NCBI RefSeq assembly: GCF_003003005.1
Contig: NZ_PVTR01000007.1
Span: 248,001-312,000, forward strand
DNA length: 64,000 nt
Origin: Mongoliibacter ruber
GTDB lineage: Bacteria; Bacteroidota; Bacteroidia; Cytophagales; Cyclobacteriaceae
Reading direction: 5' to 3'
Shown here: piece after piece, positions 58,643-64,000 of the stretch
Layout of the letters: each line of letters opens with the position of its first letter
How positions within the stretch are numbered: the stretch's first letter is position 1
Position numbers and translations under genes: made by a program
Notes under the pieces: model-generated
Databases searched by the model: none
Told to the model about the DNA's origin: nothing
Seen by the model: only the letters and a program-made list of their open reading frames with translations

Positions 58643-59992
58643 TTAGAGCAAACCATCTCCAAATCCCCAACTGAAGCCGAGGTGTAAATCTGCTTGCTTG
58701 GTATCAAAGGTAAGGCTGGTCAAAGCAGAATAACTACCGATAAAAAATCCTCCGTATCTTAATCCAAACCCACCTGTCAAGCCTGCAAAATCAAAGACTG
58801 TCCAAGGTGAATAGACTTCAAAATTCCCTAAAATTAACCTAGGGGTCAGCGAATAAAATTCCTGAATAGGCACCTGGGCATTATTTTGTGTATCACCCAA
58901 AGCTTTTTGTCCATACAATGAAATTTGAAATTTTTTAATTAAAGTAAAATCAGAATTTAAAGCAATCACAGTGGGCATGCTTAAAGTATTGATTGTTTTT
59001 TCAGATGTATTGGTAAACAAAGCACTTTGTAAGAAAAGGGACTCTACCTCCTGAAGATTGGATGAAAGATCCCTAAGGTCAAAACTAGTACCCTCTGGAA
59101 TATTCATTCCATAAGTTCTCGTGATTTGACCGTTTCCATAATTGATGTTACCAAGATTTCTGACTGTGATACCTGAATTTAACAGTGATCGGTGATTCTT
59201 GTTTTTTAACTGATAACTCAAACCCAAATCAAATCCTAAACTTGAAGGATTGCCAAATAAATCAGTATTTAGTTTAAAATTAAAAATTTCAGTTCCGATG
59301 ATGTTTTCATTGTAGGATAGTTCAATATCCGATCTTGCACCCGTTAAAATCACTTCAGATCCCTCCTGTATCACACTTCCCACAAATTGATCGACAGAGA
59401 TGTTGGTATAACTTCCAGGTCGTAAAAGCTTTAAATTTCCACCAATTGAAAGTTTTTGCCTATTGCTTTCCAACAAAGTATATGCACCCATAAATCCAAT
59501 TTCCATCCAATTGGCTTGATTGGCTCTTTGATTACTGGTAGTATTAAGACTTGTAGAAGAAAAGGTTGATTCAAAACTGTTGTCTATAAGGTATTTTCCT
59601 AAACTAGGGTCTACATTGATAAAATGAGCAGAAGCCTTAAATTCCGTGGAAAGGCCAAAAGCAAATTTACCCAAATTGATACCAACTGATGGCCCAAGGA
59701 TGGAAGTTACTGTTCTGCCGTTAAATGGTTGATTGCTGTTTCTGAAAGCCTCAAGAAAGTAGGCATCTTCAGCATTAATAAAATCACCAAAACTCAATGT
59801 GTTGTTGCTTAGGGAAATTTGGCTTGAAAAAAAATGAATTTCTACAGTATGAGACAAATTGTTCAAGTCAGCGGGATTCATCACTGCCGAAAGCATTCCT
59901 TTTCTCGGACTGCCTTGAATGCCAAAATAATTTTGTTGGGCATTGGCATATTGTGAAATCACAAGAAAGAAAAAGCACAAAAATTTTCTCAT
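58643..59992 (-). CDS. DUF5723 family outer-membrane protein
   Basis: 449 residues with a signal peptide (MRKFLCFFFLVISQYANAQQ). The mature protein starts NYFGIQGSPRKGMLSAVMNP and continues in beta strands with alternating residues (FAFGLSTEFKASAHFINVDP, LGFDLGLSYQLKNKNHRSLL), ending LHLGFSWGFGDGLL as in an outer-membrane barrel. This matches the Bacteroidota DUF5723/PorV-like layout, where an N-terminal NPA(D/A)L motif is typical (here MNPADLNNLSH). The function is unknown. It is convergent with dacB with only 20 bp between stops and no obvious terminator. Confidence 0.88.
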   Translation of the reverse strand: MRKFLCFFFLVISQYANAQQNYFGIQGSPRKGMLSAVMNPADLNNLSHTVEIHFFSSQISLSNNTLSFGDFINAEDAYFLEAFRNSNQPFNGRTVTSILGPSVGINLGKFAFGLSTEFKASAHFINVDPSLGKYLIDNSFESTFSSTSLNTTSNQRANQANWMEIGFMGAYTLLESNRQKLSIGGNLKLLRPGSYTNISVDQFVGSVIQEGSEVILTGARSDIELSYNENIIGTEIFNFKLNTDLFGNPSSLGFDLGLSYQLKNKNHRSLLNSGITVRNLGNINYGNGQITRTYGMNIPEGTSFDLRDLSSNLQEVESLFLQSALFTNTSEKTINTLSMPTVIALNSDFTLIKKFQISLYGQKALGDTQNNAQVPIQEFYSLTPRLILGNFEVYSPWTVFDFAGLTGGFGLRYGGFFIGSYSALTSLTFDTKQADLHLGFSWGFGDGLL

Positions 59993-60056
59993 TTTCTCAA
60001 TTTTCAGTGAAACTGTAAAACTAAGAAAAATTAAAGGCTTTTAAATTCTAATTATA

Positions 60057-60449
60057 CTAAGCTAATGTATGAAGTGCTTTTTCAAGTTTCAATTTGACTT
60101 CTTTGGCAATGGGTTCAATTGATTTACTGCCCAAAGCAGCTATTGCAGCAACCGGATCCATTGCAGATACTTCGAGTTTGCCATTTTCCAATTGCCTTAA
60201 AGTAACATTACAAGGCAACATGGCACTCATATTTGGATCAATCCCAAGCAATTGATCTGCAAAATGAGGATTGCACGCACCAAGTATAAGGAAGGGTTTG
60301 TAATCCTTGTCCAACTTTTTTTTCATGGTAGCTTGAATATCTATTTCAGTCAATATTCCGAATCCTTCATTTTTAAGTGCTTCGGTCACTAGCTCTTTTG
60401 CTTTCTCAAAATCGTTGGTTTCTATAGTTTTAGTGATGTGGTAGGTCAT
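60057..60449 (-). CDS. DUF302 domain protein
   Basis: 130 residues forming one DUF302 domain, no signal peptide. The hallmark sequence is visible in FEKAKELVTEALKNEGFGIL (helix), TEIDIQATMKKKLDKDYKPF, LILGACNPHFADQLLGIDPN with the conserved GACNP, and LPCNVTLRQLENGKLEVSAM. The Cys residues in GACNP and LPCNV are conserved in the family and have been suggested to bind a metal or cofactor. The gene has been linked to thermophile and sulphur-related proteins, but the role is not established. It is upstream of the DUF5723 gene with a 64-bp gap. Confidence 0.93.
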   Translation of the reverse strand: MTYHITKTIETNDFEKAKELVTEALKNEGFGILTEIDIQATMKKKLDKDYKPFLILGACNPHFADQLLGIDPNMSAMLPCNVTLRQLENGKLEVSAMDPVAAIAALGSKSIEPIAKEVKLKLEKALHTLA

Positions 60450-60718
60450 TTTGTTTTTTATTTAAGTTTTTCAAGTACTATCCTAAAGGTAGATAATCTA
60501 AATTCGAATTGCAGTGATTAATGTTACTTAATACATAGAACTTATTGGGAAAATATAATTTGAACTTAGAATCATATATTTAATTTTTATAAATGTCTTT
60601 TTCTAATGATAATCCAAAAGGATGTTTTACATCTTAGCTTTTTGTAAATGATTAATTCTGTATTAAATATTCCCATGAAACTTTTATTTCATGCAGGAAA
60701 AAATTATTTTGGTATGCC

Positions 60719-61291
60719 ATGCCACACCCGGATCAAAAATACATCGAAGCTTTAATCAAGAATGATAAGGTTTTACTAGATGAGCTGTATAAAAAATATT
60801 TTAGTAAAATCAAATGGATGGTTTTGAAAAACAATGGTTCAGAAGAAGATGCAGCTGATCTTTTTCAGGAATCATTGATGGGTATTTACCATAAAGCAAA
60901 ACTCAGTGATTTTGAACTCACTTGTCCACTCGATGCATTCTTATATATGATTTGCAAAAAGAAGTGGCTCAATGTATTGGCAAAAAGAAAGAATCATGGG
61001 GTAACAAATCTAGAAGATCAAGAATATAACCTTGGAGAGGATAGTTTTAGGTTAGCGGACGAATGTCAATTACACGATGAACGGCTTTCATTGCTAAAGT
61101 CTAAGCTGACCGAACTTGGGGAGTCCTGTCAGGAACTTTTAAAACTAAGTTGGGAAGGTAACTCTATGGAAGAAGTTGCCAAAATGATGGATTTTACGTA
61201 TGGTTATGCACGTAAGAAAAAGTCAGAATGCATGGCAAAGCTCACCAAATTGATACAAACTTCTCCTATTTTTAAAACTTTAAAATGGTAA
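60719..61291 (+). CDS. ECF-type RNA polymerase sigma factor
   Basis: Directs RNA polymerase to a specific regulon. 190 residues with the two conserved regions: sigma-2 (about 10-80, EALIKNDKVLLDELYKKYFS, NNGSEEDAADLFQESLMGIY, LDAFLYMICKKKWLNVLAKR) and sigma-4 (about 120-185, LTELGESCQELLKLSWEGNS and MEEVAKMMDFTYGYARKKKS). The sigma-4 helix-turn-helix is slightly atypical (YGYARKKKSECM). The downstream membrane TPR protein starts 4 bp later and is the likely anti-sigma or sensor. A perfect 7-bp stem (CATGAAA-TTTCATG, 60674-60693) lies just before the start. The 269-bp gap from 60450 shows nothing else. Confidence 0.92.
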   Translation: MPHPDQKYIEALIKNDKVLLDELYKKYFSKIKWMVLKNNGSEEDAADLFQESLMGIYHKAKLSDFELTCPLDAFLYMICKKKWLNVLAKRKNHGVTNLEDQEYNLGEDSFRLADECQLHDERLSLLKSKLTELGESCQELLKLSWEGNSMEEVAKMMDFTYGYARKKKSECMAKLTKLIQTSPIFKTLKW

Positions 61292-61295
61292 TAAG

Positions 61296-62081
61296 ATGGA
61301 TCAAAATATAATTGATAGGATTGATGCTTACCTTAATGATGAAATGTCTGAGGGTGAGAGAGCTATTTTTGAGGCAGATTTGGAGAATAATCCAGAGCTT
61401 AAAAAACAGTATGACCTTTATCGTGAGGTTGATAACTCGATGAGTCACTTATTTTCTAATGATACTAAGGCATTGGAAGAGACTTTAACCAATTTAAGTG
61501 AAAAGTATAGTAAAGAAACTCCCCTCAATTCTGATTTTCAAACGAATGATCCGAAGATAAAGCAAATTGATAAACCAAACTACTTCAGATTGATTTCTGC
61601 ATTGGCAGCCATGTTTATAATGATTTTGGCTGCTTACTTTTTGTTTTTCAGCACAGCTGACTCACAAGATTTGGCACAAAATTATTTTGCTGAAAATCTA
61701 ACAGAATTGAGCCAAACCATGGGCAATTCGGAAGAATTGATCCAGCAAGGAATTGCCGCTTATAACCTCAAAGATTATAATAGCGCCAGAGAATATTTTG
61801 AAGAAGTCTGGAAACAAGATCCGGAAAATAGCGAGGCCTTAAAATATTTGGGTTTGACTTATTTGGCGCAAAAGGACTTTGAAAATGCCTTTTCTTTTTT
61901 CGAGCAGTTAACCGCTCTGCCTGATTTGTATAGTAATCCAGGGCTTTTTTACCAAGCAATTACCCTTATGATGAGAAATGAAGGGGCAGATGTCATTAAT
62001 GCAAAAGAATTACTAAAAGAAGTAGTCCGCCAAAATGCAGAAGGTAGCAAACAAGCTAAAGAGTGGCTGGATCAGATTTGA
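61296..62081 (+). CDS. Membrane TPR protein, probable anti-sigma factor partner
   Basis: 261 residues. The N-terminus IIDRIDAYLNDEMSEGERAI, FEADLENNPELKKQYDLYRE is the usual opening of Bacteroidota anti-sigma-like proteins, without a zinc-finger Cys/His set. One membrane segment (about 100-122, YFRLISALAAMFIMILAAYF) is followed by a periplasmic region with TPR units (IQQGIAAYNLKDYNSAREYF, ALKYLGLTYLAQKDFENAFS). I infer it holds the sigma factor at the membrane and senses a periplasmic signal through the TPRs. It lies 4 bp after the sigma gene. Confidence 0.85.
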   Translation: MDQNIIDRIDAYLNDEMSEGERAIFEADLENNPELKKQYDLYREVDNSMSHLFSNDTKALEETLTNLSEKYSKETPLNSDFQTNDPKIKQIDKPNYFRLISALAAMFIMILAAYFLFFSTADSQDLAQNYFAENLTELSQTMGNSEELIQQGIAAYNLKDYNSAREYFEEVWKQDPENSEALKYLGLTYLAQKDFENAFSFFEQLTALPDLYSNPGLFYQAITLMMRNEGADVINAKELLKEVVRQNAEGSKQAKEWLDQI

Positions 62082-62294
62082 GTTTATTATAATTTTTATT
62101 GATTGCCTAAAACTTTTTATAGGAAGATTTACACCTTCAACAGACCTAGGGCATAAATTTTTACTCCAAGTTGATTTTTTTTTCTGATTAATGGGTAACA
62201 CCGATATCGATACATGGATATGTGTTTGTAGAACTTGAAAACCACCAAGTATCTATATGAAAAATAACCCTTTAACAAATAAACTTTTAGAATT

Positions 62295-62786
62295 ATGAAA
62301 AATCTAGCAATGAAAATGGGTAGACTCATCTTAGTAATGATCATGATGGTAGTCTTAAATGCCGCTTGTAGTGGACCAGAAGAAGATTTTGAACCAATAC
62401 AGCAGGAGCCACCTCAGGAAGAAACACAGACGGTGGATGAGGCAGATGTGGAAGAAGAAGAGGAAGAAGAAGTTGAGATTCCAGTAAGGTTAGCCATTGA
62501 ATTGGATGGTCATGATTTTTCTGAAGAGAGCAAAAAAGGCTTTATTCTTGAAAATTATACCAAGCAAGAAGGGGATGTTATTGAAATTAATCTTGTAAGA
62601 ATTGTTTCAGGAGAGGAAGAAATGTACAAAATACCAGGCTTCGGATATAACGGTGAATCGGGTTATGGCGTCTTATTCTCCTCACCTGATGAAGAAAACG
62701 AACACTATGGATTTGAAATCATTTTAAGAAGTGGAAAAGGAGAAAGCTATGATGGTGTAGTTGCTATTATCAGAAATAAATCCTGA
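62295..62786 (+). CDS. Uncharacterised lipoprotein with acidic linker
   Basis: 163 residues from ATG 62295 (MKNLAMKMGRLILVMIMMVV). The lipobox LNAAC is followed by about 40 very acidic residues (DEADVEEEEEEEVEIP) and then a small beta-rich domain (VRLAIELDGHDFSEESKKGF, EGDVIEINLVRIVSGEEEMY, YGFEIILRSGKGESYDGVVA). No family is recognised. The long acidic stretch may keep the domain away from the membrane. It lies about 210 bp after the sigma/TPR pair, in a gap that may contain a degraded copy of the dispersed repeat. Confidence 0.85.
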   Translation: MKNLAMKMGRLILVMIMMVVLNAACSGPEEDFEPIQQEPPQEETQTVDEADVEEEEEEEVEIPVRLAIELDGHDFSEESKKGFILENYTKQEGDVIEINLVRIVSGEEEMYKIPGFGYNGESGYGVLFSSPDEENEHYGFEIILRSGKGESYDGVVAIIRNKS

Positions 62787-62813
62787 TGTTATTTTGTTTC
62801 TTTTACCAATTTG

Positions 62814-62847
62814 AGAGCTGCCTAGTATGGGCAGCTCTTTATTTTTT
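62814..62847 (+). terminator. Terminator after the acidic lipoprotein gene
   Basis: AGAGCTGCC (62814-62822) pairs with GGCAGCTCT (62830-62838), 7-nt loop, followed by TTATTTTTTA. It lies 27 nt after the stop. Confidence 0.88.
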
Positions 62848-63285
62848 ATGACGTTTTTATTATATCAAAATACCTTTGATTTAAATCTTGTAGTTATTGA
62901 TGATTTTTCTGTATCAGTGATATAATGGGGTACAAAAGATTGTTTAAAAAGCTTCATGCATAGTAAAAAATGTGCTTAGATTTTCTACCTGAACTGGAAT
63001 CAAAAATATGGAAAACTCAAAAAGGATTTTTTTCATTGATTACACACTAAGCTTTTTTCACTTCATAATGTTATTTTAGTTTTTCATTTAATTTCACCAT
63101 GAAATAGGCTTTTTTCAGCTTAATTATTTGTCATTTTCTATTATTCATTTTTTTAAATACTCAAAAAGGCTATTCTTTACTTAATTTATGCATTGTATTA
63201 TTTTGGTTTAAAATATTATATTAGTAAGATTATTTTTTGAATTATTCTCTTTTTATTTGTACGAATGTGGTGTTGATAAAGTATA
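62848..63285. other. AT-rich non-coding region upstream of the PAS sensor gene
   Basis: About 440 bp with many T-runs and no supported gene, repeat or clear hairpin. It presumably carries the promoter of the gene that follows; no TAnnTTTG element of confidence is seen. Confidence 0.5.
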
Positions 63286-64000
63286 ATGAATTATCCCCCA
63301 ATTAGCCCTAGAATTATAATGCTTACGAAAAATCTTTTATATCAAATTTGCAGCGAGCTCACAGGAGTATCGGTATTGTTTAAAGTCAAACAAAATGGTT
63401 TTAAGGTTTTGTTTGCTTCCAAGCAATTTCTGGAATGGGGTGAAAAAAACTTTGGAATTCGTGAAGATGAAATTTTAGGTTTATCCCTTAATCAAATCAT
63501 CAAGCTTAAAAAACTTACTTATTTCAAAGGGAACGATTTGAAATCTGATTTAACACATGTGGTCAAATCAGAAGAAACTTCAATATTTAATTCAGAATAT
63601 ACTGATGAAAGTGACAACTACCTTACTATTTCTAATATCCCATTGTTAGACGCAGACGGTTCGGTTGGCCATATTTTACATCAAATTAACTTTGTTGACT
63701 CCTTAGAAAGCAGTTCCGGTACTCAAAGTGGTATTTTGATTAATGGAAGTAAAAATGTAGGTCACCTTTTTGAAAACAATCCTCATCCAATGATTATACT
63801 GGATGTTGATGGAATGATGAAATCGGTCAACAATACTTTTTTGGAGGAAGTTTTCCCACTCTACAAGTCGAACAAACTTCTCAATGAGGTTTTTGATGTT
63901 TTCTCAGAATTGAATATTTCGGACCTGCTTGAACAGACTTTAAATGGCTCTAAAAGTAGGATTGACCTAAAGCTTAGCAAAGGTGATGATAATAGTTATT
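63286..64000 (+). CDS. PAS-domain sensor protein, 5' part only
   Basis: The coding frame is open to the window end; 238 codons are visible from ATG 63286. A second ATG at 63319 (MLTKNLLYQICSELTGVSVL) is equally possible. There is no signal peptide or membrane segment. A PAS-like region begins near residue 150 (VGHLFENNPHPMIILDVDGM, then KSVNNTFLEEVF), and the first 140 residues also look PAS-like (GFKVLFASKQFLEWGEK, LGLSLNQIIKL). This is the typical front of a cytoplasmic multi-PAS histidine kinase, but the output domain is outside the window. Confidence 0.8.
   Translation, partial: MNYPPISPRIIMLTKNLLYQICSELTGVSVLFKVKQNGFKVLFASKQFLEWGEKNFGIREDEILGLSLNQIIKLKKLTYFKGNDLKSDLTHVVKSEETSIFNSEYTDESDNYLTISNIPLLDADGSVGHILHQINFVDSLESSSGTQSGILINGSKNVGHLFENNPHPMIILDVDGMMKSVNNTFLEEVFPLYKSNKLLNEVFDVFSELNISDLLEQTLNGSKSRIDLKLSKGDDNSY

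Noticed and set aside
62150-62255. A fifth copy of the dispersed repeat
   Set aside because: Only short matches (GATAT, GAAAACCAC) in the right order. Too weak to annotate, mentioned as a possible relic.

Overview
The window looks like chromosome of a Bacteroidota member, probably order Cytophagales near the Cyclobacteriaceae (Algoriphagus/Belliella-like). The grounds are an AT-rich composition judged by eye, almost no Shine-Dalgarno sequences, several TAnnTTTG promoter -7 elements, a TamB gene followed by the lipoprotein TamL, TlpA proteins with a DUF4369-like front end, DUF5723, lmo0937 and CsbD proteins, and many lipoproteins. The genus is inference. I saw no rRNA, tRNA, transposase, integrase, phage gene or CRISPR array.

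Layout. 1-5.9 kb: the cut 5' part of yidC, pyrG, then an uncharacterised gene, cca and a TPR protein. 6-14.7 kb: a GNAT acetyltransferase, a small membrane protein, and the tamB-tamL pair, where tamB appears to lack an ordinary start codon. 14.7-26.5 kb: an envelope-stress and signalling block. It holds CsbD, YihY, an AsmA-like protein, MscS, a coiled-coil lipoprotein behind a sigma-54-type promoter, two histidine kinases, two single-domain response regulators, an NtrC-type sigma-54 activator, an lmo0937 protein and an M23 peptidase. 26.6-31.9 kb: alaS, gatB and a TlpA-like lipoprotein. 32-36.5 kb: a tight four-gene operon of unrecognised exported proteins, ending in a leucine-rich-repeat protein built of three similar modules; this is the best candidate here for an undescribed system. 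36.8-42.7 kb: an operon with a divergent kinase-fold protein, then a thioesterase, pcm, ribE and a MATE transporter. 42.8-45.7 kb: an MBL-rhodanese protein and a glycine-rich membrane protein. 45.9-52.6 kb: a nitrite-ammonification operon nrfH-nrfA-porin-ccsBA with a CRP/FNR-type palindrome upstream. 52.9-58.6 kb: a GMC oxidoreductase with its small Tat-type subunit, an S9 peptidase and a PBP4-type D,D-peptidase. 58.6-64 kb: DUF5723, DUF302, an ECF sigma factor with a membrane TPR partner, a lipoprotein, and the start of a PAS sensor.

An unexpected feature is a degenerate intergenic repeat of about 150 bp. Three copies are clear (19.4, 38.8 and 41.0 kb), one is weaker (36.6 kb), and a fifth is doubtful (62.2 kb). 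Each lies just downstream of a stop codon in the same orientation relative to the preceding gene.

Start codons were often moved inward from the longest open frame where a signal peptide, lipobox, conserved N-terminus or promoter element argued for it; this is stated per gene. All similarity statements come from reading the sequence and recalling families. No search was run.
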